This document shows positions 1-7,556 of a stretch of DNA of 64,000 nucleotides, piece after piece (position 1 is the first letter of the stretch; each line of letters opens with the position of its first letter). Source of the stretch: Rahnella variigena. Lineage in GTDB: Bacteria > Pseudomonadota > Gammaproteobacteria > Enterobacterales > Enterobacteriaceae. The translations under genes and the position numbers were made by a program. The notes beneath the pieces are model-generated. The model had not been told where the DNA came from. It saw only the letters and a list, made by a program, of their open reading frames with translations, and did not search any database. Location: NCBI RefSeq assembly GCF_003610915.1, contig NZ_NSDJ01000001.1, forward strand, positions 2,418,001-2,482,000, written 5' to 3'.

Positions 1-1
1 C

Positions 2-199
2 CGTCCTGGCAATGCGCTGTATGTGATTAACGACAGTACGCTGGCGCAATATCCTCTGAATGACGTGGCAAAAGAGCAGGTTAAAAACCATCAGGTTCAG
101 GCGGTGCCCCTGGAGAAAATCTGGCTGGATGACCCGCAGAATCCCGGACAAAAAATGAGTCTGACACCTTTTATCGCCAAAGCTGAATCGCTCTGCTGA
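2..199 (+). CDS. yebY: YebY family protein (DUF2511), C-terminal part
   Basis: This is the last 65 codons of a gene that begins before the window; it stops at TGA 197-199. The visible protein starts [11 protein letters not shown] and ends [10 protein letters not shown]. It resembles what I recall of the C-terminal half of E. coli YebY, a small exported DUF2511 protein linked to the copper genes yebZ and yobA. The context supports this: in E. coli yebY is the immediate neighbour of sdsR, and sdsR follows here. The signal peptide and start lie outside the window. The identity is inferred from remembered sequence and synteny. Confidence 0.7.
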   Translation, partial: RPGNALYVINDSTLAQYPLNDVAKEQVKNHQVQAVPLEKIWLDDPQNPGQKMSLTPFIAKAESLC

Positions 200-327
200 A
201 GCGCCGTGCTGCGGGTAAATGGCTGATGTTAATCCCATGTTTTGCGTATGTTGTCACACAATGAAAATAATGCCTCATTGTTATTATCACTATGTTTCAA
301 ACTGAGTGGAAATTAGTCATCTGTCGT

Positions 328-334
328 CTATTCT
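328..334 (+). promoter_or_regulatory. Probable sigma-S -10 element of sdsR
   Basis: CTATTCT at 328-334 resembles the extended sigma-S -10 element CTATACT and sits about 7 nt before the expected 5' end of SdsR. In E. coli sdsR is strictly sigma-S dependent. No convincing -35 is visible, which is usual for such promoters. Confidence 0.5.
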
Positions 335-340
335 TTAAGT

Positions 341-445
341 TGTACGGCTTAACCGCCTGCATTAATGCCAACTTTTAGCGCACGGCTCTCTCCCAAGAGC
401 CATTTCCCTAGACCGAATATAGGAATCGTATTCGGTCTTTTTTTT
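341..445 (+). ncRNA. sdsR: SdsR (RyeB) small regulatory RNA
   Basis: The segment from CCTGCATTAATGCC through the final U-run matches E. coli SdsR/RyeB almost base for base as I recall it. It includes the GGCTCT...AGAGCC hairpin (about 385-402) and the terminator AGACCGAATA / TATTCGGTCT followed by T8. The length is about 105 nt, as in E. coli. SdsR is an Hfq-dependent, stationary-phase RNA that represses targets such as ompD, tolC and mutS. The prophage attachment core overlaps its terminator, but this copy keeps a complete hairpin and T-run. In E. coli an antisense RNA (RyeA/SraC) starts beyond the sdsR 3' end; here that region is replaced by prophage DNA. The 5' end is estimated. Confidence 0.92.
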
Positions 446-459
446 GACTGTTTTTCAAA
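428..459. repeat. attL: left prophage attachment core
   Basis: The 32-bp sequence GTATTCGGTC-T8-G, then A, then CTGTTTTTCAAA, recurs at 37376-37407 with one mismatch. It overlaps the 3' arm and T-run of the sdsR terminator, so integration leaves sdsR whole. Weaker similarity continues beyond it, and TTTTCACTTACCTTCA is identical at 495-510 and 37443-37458 with the same 67-bp offset. The whole attachment region is therefore an imperfect repeat of about 83 bp. The exact crossover point cannot be read from the sequence. Confidence 0.85.
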
Positions 460-513
460 ACAATCACTTATAGTAAAAACAATAACTTAGGCTGTTTTCA
501 CTTACCTTCAATG

Positions 514-1569
514 TTACTCATTTGGATTCTCCATCGCCATTTTATCGCCACTGATTTGAGCCAGCGGATTCAGGTGGATAGCGTCTTCCAGGTGATCCGG
601 GGCAAAGTGCGCGTATCGCATAGTGACCCGGATATCTGAGTGCCCGAGGATGCGCTGCAGCACGATGATGTTGCCACCGGCCATCATAAAGTGACTGGCG
701 AAGGTATGGCGTAGGACGTGCGTCATCTGACCTTCCGGCAGTTCGATGCCGGCCAGCCTGATCACCCGATAAAACTGCTTATAGCAGGGTGAGAAGGGAG
801 TGCCTTTACGGGCGATCAATTCGTCATAGAGAGGGCGGGCGAGGGGAACGGTACGGTTCTTTTTACCTTTGGTATTGATGAAGGTGAGTTTATAGGGAGA
901 AATCTGCGAGCTTTTGATTTTTGCCGCCTCGTTCCAGCGTGCGCCGGTTGAAAGGCAGACTTTAACGATAAGCGTTAATTCGTCATTTCCATGCTGCTCA
1001 CATGCTGCCATGAGCTGCAGAATTTGTTCCTGAGTCAGCCATGCCATTTCACGTTCCGGCTGGTCGAACTCGCGGATGTTTTCCAGCGGGTTAGGTAACG
1101 ACCATTCCCCCAGGCGTTTCAGCTCATTGAACACCGCCCGCAGAAAAGCATGTTCACAATTCACCGTACCGGTGGAAACTTTACGGGTTGCCAGGCTGGT
1201 ACTGTAGCCGTTATCAATTTCACCTCTCAGTCGCTGATCACGATAGTGTGCCCAGTCCTTCGGTGTGATCATGCTGGCTATCGGGTCACCCATTCCCGCG
1301 CTGATAATCCTTAGTTTGCCCAGACGTCCCTTTTTATCATTCAGAGAGCAGCCGTGCAGGCTGTACCAGAGTTCGACCAGTTCGCTCAGCTTCCGCCGGT
1401 CTTCCTTCTCGCCCAGCCAAGGTTTGTTATTCGCCTGATCCATGGTGTAAGTCTCAAAGGCTAAGGCTTCACCCTTGGAATCAAACTGCCTACGGCATCG
1501 CTTACCTTCCCGCCCGTTCGGGTAACACTCACATAACCATTTACCGGTAGACAGCTTTCTCACACTCAT
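514..1569 (-). CDS. int: Phage tyrosine-recombinase integrase
   Basis: This 351-residue tyrosine recombinase would integrate and excise the prophage. The catalytic signature is readable: Arg in STGARWNEA (about residue 210), HVLRHTF (about 285), LGHSDIRVTMRY with the nucleophile Tyr near 319. The N-terminal half carries the arm-binding and core-binding domains. I chose ATG 1569 because AGGAGG lies 5 nt upstream; a GTG at 1572 is in frame but too close. The gene is transcribed towards attL. Unlike P2, where int lies beside the repressor, here int lies beside ogr and the tail genes, with attP between int and the repressor end. A LexA-box-like site lies 30 bp upstream, suggesting SOS control. 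Confidence 0.95.
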   Translation of the reverse strand: MSVRKLSTGKWLCECYPNGREGKRCRRQFDSKGEALAFETYTMDQANNKPWLGEKEDRRKLSELVELWYSLHGCSLNDKKGRLGKLRIISAGMGDPIASMITPKDWAHYRDQRLRGEIDNGYSTSLATRKVSTGTVNCEHAFLRAVFNELKRLGEWSLPNPLENIREFDQPEREMAWLTQEQILQLMAACEQHGNDELTLIVKVCLSTGARWNEAAKIKSSQISPYKLTFINTKGKKNRTVPLARPLYDELIARKGTPFSPCYKQFYRVIRLAGIELPEGQMTHVLRHTFASHFMMAGGNIIVLQRILGHSDIRVTMRYAHFAPDHLEDAIHLNPLAQISGDKMAMENPNE

Positions 1570-1600
1570 CACATCCTCCTTTTTGAGAATATGAATTTTA

Positions 1601-1616
1601 CTGTATATAAAACCAG
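1601..1616. promoter_or_regulatory. LexA (SOS) box upstream of int
   Basis: CTGTATATAAAACCAG fits the LexA consensus CTG-N10-CAG with an AT-rich centre, and the flanking TA/TG bases also fit. It lies between divergent int (start 1569) and the secreted-protein gene (start 1777), close enough to int to overlap its promoter. It could tie integrase expression to DNA damage. Position and orientation favour int, but control of the rightward gene is not excluded. Confidence 0.65.
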
Positions 1617-1776
1617 TGTAAATGTTTGATTTATTCAGTCGTATACATGCATAGTCAGCACATAGACAGTTTGTCTAAGCAAGTAACTTTTGGAATGGGA
1701 TCAGGAGAAACGGTGAAATTTTGATTTCAGATTGTTAAGATTGCTCTTAACAGTTTGCTCTCACTATAAGGACTTA

Positions 1777-2145
1777 ATGATGAAGTTTGTTCTGGGATTT
1801 GCCGCTTTAGTGCTTCCGTTTGCCGCGAGTGCTGCGTTTATTAACCCAATGGAATTCGATGGTTCCGAAGCGCAAAAACAAGAAGTAATAGAATACATCA
1901 AGGCGAGGGTGAAGGCCGATTACTGTGATGGTGCCGTTGATATGTGCCAGCCAACAACGCTTCGTATGATGGAAAAGCAAAATCTGACCGCTTTTAAGAA
2001 TCTGACCAAAGCCAAAAATAAACAAATATTGGATAAGGTGATCGGAGACTATTGCGAAGGTGCTGTTGATATGTGCACTTATGCGACTTTGGATATGATG
2101 TACAAACAAAATCTCAAAGCCAGTGGAGAGCAACTCAGCTGGTAA
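1777..2145 (+). CDS. Small secreted protein with two Cys-containing repeats
   Basis: This 122-residue protein starts at tandem ATGs (1777/1780) after AAGGA. It has a clear signal peptide (FVLGFAALVLPFAASA) and would be exported to the periplasm. The mature part contains two related units of about 35 residues, one around YCDGAVDMC...LRMMEKQNL and one around YCEGAVDMC...LDMMYKQNL. Each has a C-x6-C pair that could form a small disulfide loop. I do not recognise a family. It is a cargo gene between int and ogr, oriented opposite to both, with its own terminator, so it may be expressed in the lysogen. Function unknown. Confidence 0.75.
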   Translation: MMKFVLGFAALVLPFAASAAFINPMEFDGSEAQKQEVIEYIKARVKADYCDGAVDMCQPTTLRMMEKQNLTAFKNLTKAKNKQILDKVIGDYCEGAVDMCTYATLDMMYKQNLKASGEQLSW

Positions 2146-2157
2146 ACATTCTTGTAA

Positions 2158-2183
2158 AAACCCGCTTTCGCGGGTTTATTTTT
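2158..2183 (+). terminator. Rho-independent terminator
   Basis: AAACCCGC-TTTC-GCGGGTTT followed by ATTTTT, 12 bp after the secreted-protein gene. The A-run on the other side could also let it act for leftward transcripts such as ogr. Confidence 0.85.
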
Positions 2184-2403
2184 AATGAATTTGCAGAGAT
2201 TGTTGGCTGTGCTTATCCGGATGCAACTGCACGGCATGTACCGTTCCAGGTTCAACAATGATGTCCGCAATGGACTCATGCGTTTTGAAGGTACAACTGC
2301 AATTAATGTTCTGACACTGGTGATAGCGTTCTTTGGTATTGATGCTCAGATAACGACTTGAACGGGCGTGTGCTGCGTGCTGGCATTTCGGGCAGTGCAT
2401 CAT
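2182..2403 (-). CDS. ogr: Ogr/Delta late-gene transcription activator
   Basis: This 73-residue zinc-finger activator recruits RNA polymerase to phage late promoters. The protein opens MMHCPKCQHAAHARSSRYLS and continues TKERYHQCQNINCSCTF. That gives the C-x2-C ... C-x4-C zinc site and near identity to P2 Ogr in this stretch, as I remember it. I chose the ATG at 2403, preceded by GGTG, because it matches the P2 start; an upstream in-frame extension to 2433 lacks similarity. In P2 ogr directly follows D. Here a reverse-oriented fosA lies between them. Confidence 0.93.
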   Translation of the reverse strand: MMHCPKCQHAAHARSSRYLSINTKERYHQCQNINCSCTFKTHESIADIIVEPGTVHAVQLHPDKHSQQSLQIH

Positions 2404-2543
2404 AATAATCACCATGTAATCATTTTTAATCATATGCGGTCATTGTATGTTATCGCGTTCAGCATACATCCTAAATTACAGTAATTTACACTCTTCAAAA
2501 TCTTGGTAATTCAAGAGAACTCAATCAAATAAAAGGGGGAGTT

Positions 2544-2945
2544 ATGCTATCCGGATTGAATCACCTCACTCTCGCGGTCAGTCATTTACCGCGGAGTTTT
2601 AGTTTCTATGTAGATGTTCTTGGTTTTATGCCTCGGGCTAAATGGGCGGGAGGGGCTTACCTGTCACTTGGTGACCTGTGGTTATGCTTATCCTTAGACA
2701 CTCCCATTGACCCTAAGACGGATTACACTCATTACGCCTTTACTATCGAATCAGCCGACATGCCGTCATTTCGAGAGAAAATACAGCATGCCGGTGCTAT
2801 CGAGTGGAAAAGCAATAAGAGCGAAGGGGAGTCAATTTACTTTCTCGATCCGGATGGCCATCAGTTAGAGGTTCATTGTGGTGATCTTGAAAGCCGACTC
2901 CGTTCCTGCAAAGAAAGCCCATACGATGAAATGGAATTCTTCTGA
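2544..2945 (+). CDS. fosA: FosA-type fosfomycin glutathione transferase
   Basis: This 133-residue VOC-superfamily metalloenzyme would add glutathione to fosfomycin and open its epoxide. The sequence tracks FosA throughout: MLSGLNHLTLAV with His7 and Thr9, YTHYAF with His63, and LEVHCG with Glu109, giving the three metal ligands. The potassium/fosfomycin loop NKSEGESIYF keeps the Ser, Glu and Tyr positions, and Arg118 is present. Length is typical. AGGGGGAG precedes the ATG. The gene sits between ogr and D, opposite to both and 15 bp from the D stop, so it is prophage cargo rather than a core phage gene. Related fosA genes are often chromosomal in Enterobacterales. Actual resistance is not shown by sequence alone. 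Confidence 0.9.
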   Translation: MLSGLNHLTLAVSHLPRSFSFYVDVLGFMPRAKWAGGAYLSLGDLWLCLSLDTPIDPKTDYTHYAFTIESADMPSFREKIQHAGAIEWKSNKSEGESIYFLDPDGHQLEVHCGDLESRLRSCKESPYDEMEFF

Positions 2946-2960
2946 TGTGAGTGGCTCAGG

Positions 2961-4115
2961 TTAGCTGTTTTCCGTCGCCTCATAACTCACATCCGACAGC
3001 AACACCTCCAAATTCAGCGTCGTCACAAAGCCACTGCCGCCCAGGCTGTGCGTCACCTTGCTGATTATCCAGGGCTGGGCGTCGATCACGGATTTAAATC
3101 CGGACACGGCAACCGGCGTTTCAGGGAATAAGTCAGCCCGCCCGCGAGCCAGAGAGATCGAGAACTCCGCGACACCGCGCTGGAGTTTGTCCCACTTTGC
3201 CTGGGCTGCCCGCATGGCGGCCTTTTGCGTGGCGTAGATGGTGGTGAGGGCAAACACGTTTTCATCATTGCCCGCCAGATAATCCCCTTCCTTAGCCTCC
3301 GGCGTTTTCTGCACCTTCGCGCTGGTCTTCTTTGCCTTCGGATGTTGCAGGGCGCGCAGGTACTGCACTTTAGGTTTCCGCTGTACCTTCACTTTTTTCG
3401 GCTTCGGGTCTTTAGTATGCAGCCAGCTTGCCGATACGCCGGTATAGGCTCCACGGTCAGCGATATTAAACGTGTGCCCGTCGCCGTCGCTGCGGATAAT
3501 CGTCATCTGCGGGATGGGCTTCCCGCTCGCCGTCTTTGCTGCCCCAGGCTTTATAAACAGCAGCCTTCCCGCCTTGATGGCGACAACCGCGCCGTTCAGC
3601 TCCGCCAGACGCGTGATAAATTTCGCGTCTGTTTCCTGGGTCTGGTCGATGTGCGATACCGGCACGCCCCTGAAAGGTTCCGCAATCGCGAGCTTGAGGT
3701 TGTTGCGCGCCGCCACGGCAGACACCACCGCTTCCAGCGTCGTGTCGTGATAGGAGTTGTCGCGGCGGGAGTTCAGGCTGCCGCGATAGTCCGCACTTCG
3801 GGCGCGGATGGTCAGCGTGTCCGGCGTGCCGCGATGCTCCACCTCATCCACGGTAAAGTCGCCTTTGTTCGTCAGTGCCTGACCTTTCCAGCCGAGCGCG
3901 ATATTAATCACCGCGCCGCGTGGCGGCATGTCCAGCAGGCCGTCGGTGTCGCTCAGCTCAATGTCGAGCTGGTCAGCCTCAAAGCCACGATTATCGGTGA
4001 GCGTCAGCGAGATCAGCCGGTTGCTGACGTCCCAGGTGATGTCTTTGCCGCCGACGGTCACCGTGAAGTCCGGCGCAAACAGCGCACCGGCGCCAATGGT
4101 CATATCTGTAATCAC
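2961..4115 (-). CDS. D: Phage late control protein D (tail/baseplate)
   Basis: This 384-residue protein is homologous to P2 gpD, the tail protein that forms the hub holding the spike. Its length is close to P2 gpD (about 387). It is the last gene of the F operon, and its start overlaps the end of U by 4 nt. It carries the usual late-control-D fold (TVGGKDITWDVSNRLISLTLTD at the N terminus). A Lys-rich stretch of about 35 residues (PKPKKVKVQRKPKV...) lies in the middle. Confidence 0.93.
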   Translation of the reverse strand: MITDMTIGAGALFAPDFTVTVGGKDITWDVSNRLISLTLTDNRGFEADQLDIELSDTDGLLDMPPRGAVINIALGWKGQALTNKGDFTVDEVEHRGTPDTLTIRARSADYRGSLNSRRDNSYHDTTLEAVVSAVAARNNLKLAIAEPFRGVPVSHIDQTQETDAKFITRLAELNGAVVAIKAGRLLFIKPGAAKTASGKPIPQMTIIRSDGDGHTFNIADRGAYTGVSASWLHTKDPKPKKVKVQRKPKVQYLRALQHPKAKKTSAKVQKTPEAKEGDYLAGNDENVFALTTIYATQKAAMRAAQAKWDKLQRGVAEFSISLARGRADLFPETPVAVSGFKSVIDAQPWIISKVTHSLGGSGFVTTLNLEVLLSDVSYEATENS

Positions 4116-4582
4116 AGCAGCCCTCCCAGCTGACCGGTTAAACCACCGGCCTGATTGAGCAGCCCGTCGGCCTGGGCTTTCATATCGCCGAACATCGCCG
4201 CCAGTGACTCATCCACACGGGTCAGCGTCAGCGTGAATTCAATCCGGCGGGCGGCACCGTTTGAGAAATGTTCCGTGTGGGTTTCGCTGACGCTGTTCAC
4301 CACGAACATCCCGTATATGGTGCCGCTGCCTTCCAGCAGAGGCCACGCCTTGCCCTCGTCGGCCATCAGGTTGAGTGCCATCAGCGACAATTTTCCGCCG
4401 GTGATTTCCGGCATCAGCACGCCGGACAGGGTAATTTTCTCCTCATTCACGCCGAGGAACTGCGGCAGCGGGCGCAGGCCAATGCGGTTATTTGCAGGCC
4501 AGCGGTAATCGACGTCCCGCTGCAAACTTTGGTAAGGGACGGTCTGCAACTGAAACACAAACAGCCCGAGCGTTAACATCAT
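4112..4582 (-). CDS. U: Phage tail protein U
   Basis: This 156-residue protein is homologous to P2 gpU, a tail protein needed for assembly. The start MMLTLGLFVF and the segment DYRWP.N.RIG closely follow P2 gpU. It lies between T and D in the P2 order, translationally coupled to D. The C terminus is rich in Gly and Leu (GGLTGQLGGLL). Confidence 0.93.
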   Translation of the reverse strand: MMLTLGLFVFQLQTVPYQSLQRDVDYRWPANNRIGLRPLPQFLGVNEEKITLSGVLMPEITGGKLSLMALNLMADEGKAWPLLEGSGTIYGMFVVNSVSETHTEHFSNGAARRIEFTLTLTRVDESLAAMFGDMKAQADGLLNQAGGLTGQLGGLL

Positions 4583-4594
4583 GCGGATATCTCC

Positions 4595-7069
4595 TTAATC
4601 ATTATCCATGCGGGAACGTTGCTGTGCGGCGCGGGCGCGGTCACGGGCTTCCAGCTCGGCGCGGATCTGGCGGCTGGTATCCTGGACGCCTAAACCGGCA
4701 CCGGCGGCAATGGTGTAATTGTGGGTGCTGCGGTCGATATAGCTGCGCCCGCCGCCGACGGATACCGGCGTGTAACCGCCGCCCAGCAGACCGCCCGACG
4801 GCGGGGTAATCGGGGCGGGATTATCCAGCGGATGCGCTTGCGGATCCCCGTCGCCGGATTGTTTCGAACGCCGGTCAGCCTTGTCCGCCGTTTTATCAAT
4901 ATCTGCGGATTCATCCTTGATGATGCCGAGCTTTTCCAGCAGCCAGTCCACGCCCGAACGCAGTTTATTAAACGCCTGTAACGGCGCGGTCAGCGCGTTG
5001 GCGATGGCCTGCCCGAACATCACGCCGGTGTCCTTGCAGTTATTCAGCGTTTCCTGCGTGGATTTGACCGGTTCAATCAGGTCTTTGAACCACTGCCAGA
5101 CCATTTTTAGTTTGTCGCCCAGCCAGTCAAAAACAGGTTTAAGCGGCGCAAAGAGTTCTTTCACCGGCGCGAACGCAATGCCCAGTCCTTCAATCACGCC
5201 CGCAAAGAAAGCGCTGATCGGTTCCCAGTATTTGCGGATAAGCAGCGCACCGGCGACAATCGCCGCCGCGACGGCAACTACAGGCCAGGTCAGTCCGCCA
5301 ATCGCGGTGATAATTGCGCTGCCGACTGTGCCGAGGATTGTCCAGAGCATACTGGCAGCGGCAACGATCAGATTGATGCCACCGATAACCGGACCCGCCA
5401 CCAGGCCAAACACGCCGAGCGCGCCGGTAATCAGCAGCGCACCGCCCGCAATTTTGCCGAGCGTCGTCGCCAGGGCTTTATTGTTCACAATCCACTTATC
5501 GAGTTTCAGCACGTAGCCGGTGGCGGTCTGTACCAGTTTGCGCAGGGATGAATCCTGCTGATCGAACAGGTCTGTGCCGACGGCCTCATAGGCAGACTGA
5601 AATTCCTTAAAGTCGCCGCCGAGGTTGTTCTGCATCACCTCCACCAGCGCCTTGGTTTTTCCGTCCGAGGTCTTGAATGCCTGGGTAAGTTTGTCGAGCT
5701 TGCCCGACGTTGCCCCATCCATCAGCACCATCGCCGCCGAACTAGCTTCCTCGCCAAAGACGGCTTTCATGTACTGCGCCCGCTGTGCATCACCAAGCTT
5801 ATTTTTCTCAAAGCTCTTTTGCATTTCTTTCAGAATGGTAAACAACGGGCGCATGTTGCCTTTCTTGTCCGCCGTTTTCACCTTCAGCTCACCCAGTGCG
5901 GCAGCGGCGGTGCCCGTGGGTGCCTGCAGGCGGGTAATGACAGCGCGACTGCCCGTACCCGCCATTGAACCGGTGATTTTGGCATCCGCCAGGGCGGCAG
6001 CCATCGCGGCAGTTTCTTCGACGCTGATACCGGCCTGTTTTGCCACCGGCGCGGCATAGGTCATGGTGTCTGACAGCCCGTCAAAGGTGGCGGCAGACTT
6101 ATTCATTGCTGCAGAAAGCACGTCGCCGATGTGCGCCACAGTGTCATTAGTCATGCCAAACGCAGATTTCACGCCCATCAGCAGGGTGGCGTTTTCCTCC
6201 ATGGTGCGCTTGTTTGCCAGGGACAAATTCAGGATGGTCGGCGTCGCCGCCAGAATGCCGTCCTTGTCCGCGCCGGATTTGGCGACAATGATTTGCGCGG
6301 CGGCGGCATCATCCGCAGAGGCGGCGGTGTTGTCGCCGAGCTGCCGCGCCTGGGTGCGCAGCGCGGTCATATCGGCAGAGTCTTTTTCTAATCCTAACGT
6401 CGCCTGTAACTCTGAGTTTTTCAGGGCAAAGTCATATCCGGGCTTGAGCATCCCGGCACCGGCTACCGTGCCCGCCGTCGCGATCCCGACGCCCGCAGCC
6501 CCCGCACCCGTCACGCTACCGGCGAATTGTTTACCCGCCTGATACCGGCCTTTCACCGCGTTGAGTTTGGCCTGCTGCGCGCTGACGCGTGCCAGGGATT
6601 CACGCTGCCGGTTGAGCTGTGCGGTGGTTTCACTGATGGAGGTTTTCAGGCGGCGCTCAGAGTCAGACAGCGTGCGCGTGCTGATGCCCGCCTGGCTGAG
6701 TTCCGTGCGCTGACGCTGCACCGACTGCCGCAGCCCGTTGAACTGGGTCTGCAACTGCGCGGCGGTGCGCTTCGCGGATTCCATCGCCTGCGCCTGGGCG
6801 CGGGTCGGGTTGGCGGTGTTTTTGAACTGGATAGCCAGCGCCGCCGCTTCCGCTTTGGCGTCTTTCAGTTTCTGGCTGGTCACGCCCAGCTGCGCGCTGG
6901 ATTTGCGAAAACCGTCAATCTTTCCGGCCTGGGCGTTCAGGTCTTTGAGCGTGTTCTGTGAATTGCGGATATCTCCGGCCAGCGCCTTACTGGCGTTTTG
7001 CACCGCTTTAAACGGGCGGGTCGCCTGGTCAACCGCCTTTAACAACACCTCTAACTTTAAGTTACTCAC
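4595..7069 (-). CDS. T: Phage tail tape measure protein T
   Basis: This 824-residue protein sets tail length and is threaded through the tail tube. P2 gpT is about 815 residues. The N-terminal 200 residues are Ala/Gln-rich and predicted coiled coil. Hydrophobic membrane-like segments follow around residues 535-610 (GGALLITGALGVFGLVAG, ITAIGGLTWPVVAVAAAIVAG). The start is GTG at 7069, overlapping the end of the E' frameshift product by 8 nt, as in P2-like phages. Confidence 0.94.
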   Translation of the reverse strand: MSNLKLEVLLKAVDQATRPFKAVQNASKALAGDIRNSQNTLKDLNAQAGKIDGFRKSSAQLGVTSQKLKDAKAEAAALAIQFKNTANPTRAQAQAMESAKRTAAQLQTQFNGLRQSVQRQRTELSQAGISTRTLSDSERRLKTSISETTAQLNRQRESLARVSAQQAKLNAVKGRYQAGKQFAGSVTGAGAAGVGIATAGTVAGAGMLKPGYDFALKNSELQATLGLEKDSADMTALRTQARQLGDNTAASADDAAAAQIIVAKSGADKDGILAATPTILNLSLANKRTMEENATLLMGVKSAFGMTNDTVAHIGDVLSAAMNKSAATFDGLSDTMTYAAPVAKQAGISVEETAAMAAALADAKITGSMAGTGSRAVITRLQAPTGTAAAALGELKVKTADKKGNMRPLFTILKEMQKSFEKNKLGDAQRAQYMKAVFGEEASSAAMVLMDGATSGKLDKLTQAFKTSDGKTKALVEVMQNNLGGDFKEFQSAYEAVGTDLFDQQDSSLRKLVQTATGYVLKLDKWIVNNKALATTLGKIAGGALLITGALGVFGLVAGPVIGGINLIVAAASMLWTILGTVGSAIITAIGGLTWPVVAVAAAIVAGALLIRKYWEPISAFFAGVIEGLGIAFAPVKELFAPLKPVFDWLGDKLKMVWQWFKDLIEPVKSTQETLNNCKDTGVMFGQAIANALTAPLQAFNKLRSGVDWLLEKLGIIKDESADIDKTADKADRRSKQSGDGDPQAHPLDNPAPITPPSGGLLGGGYTPVSVGGGRSYIDRSTHNYTIAAGAGLGVQDTSRQIRAELEARDRARAAQQRSRMDND

Positions 7070-7498
7070 TGTCGGTGGCTCCGCTGCGCTGCATGGCCTT
7101 ATGACGCCACACCAGCAGCTCGGTCAGCGTCATCGGGTTCAGTTCTGACGGCGGCCAGTGAAAAATCACCGCAATATCCGCCATCAGGTCATCAACGGTC
7201 AGTGCCGCAGGAAGTTTTACTGTTCCGATTTCGGCGATAAAAAACCAATCACCTTGCCCGCCATGGCAATCAGGTCGGGCAGGTGCAGGCTTTTGCAGTC
7301 CTGGGTGGTCAGGTTCGGGACGGTAATGCGCGGCAGGATCACGGTCAGCGCGTCAACGTCGGCATTCGCCAGCGCCGCCAGGCCAATCCCGCGCAGGTGT
7401 CCGGCGTTCGGCTTGATGATTTCAATCTGCGTGATCAGGGTGTCGCCACGCTTGATCGGTTCTTCCAGGATAACGATGTTTTCATTCTGTTCTGACAT
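7062..7498 (-). CDS. E': Tail assembly chaperone E+E' (-1 frameshift product)
   Basis: A -1 ribosomal frameshift on T-TTT-TTA (7238-7244) joins the first 87 codons of E to 58 codons in the -1 frame, giving about 145 residues. The extension reads IAEIGTVKLPAALTVDDLMADI and ends HKAMQRSGATDSE, the typical E' tail sequence. It ends at TAA 7062-7064, overlapping the GTG of T. In P2 and many tailed phages the frameshifted and unshifted chaperones assemble around the tape measure protein. The slippery site and the conserved downstream frame are directly visible; the efficiency is not. Confidence 0.88.
7217..7498 (-). CDS. E: Tail assembly chaperone E (unshifted)
   Basis: This 93-residue protein (MSEQNENIVILEEPIKRGDT...) is homologous to P2 gpE, about 91 residues in P2. 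It is the zero-frame product that terminates just after the slippery run. It shares its first 87 residues with the E+E' fusion. It follows FII and precedes T, as in P2. Confidence 0.9.
   Translation of the reverse strand: MSEQNENIVILEEPIKRGDTLITQIEIIKPNAGHLRGIGLAALANADVDALTVILPRITVPNLTTQDCKSLHLPDLIAMAGKVIGFLSPKSEQ
7238..7244 (-). other. Programmed -1 frameshift slippery site
   Basis: On the minus strand the heptamer T TTT TTA fits X-XXY-YYZ and is placed so that the -1 frame stays open for 58 codons up to the T start. It lies six codons before the E stop. Confidence 0.85.
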
Positions 7499-7556
7499 AG
7501 CGGTGTCTCTTATTCAAAGGTGAGGTTTTGCGCCGGAGTCCGGCGCGGGTTAAGGG

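Noticed and set aside
3225..4133. 302-codon plus-strand frame across D
   Set aside because: Antisense to the well-conserved D gene, Arg/His-rich, with no RBS.
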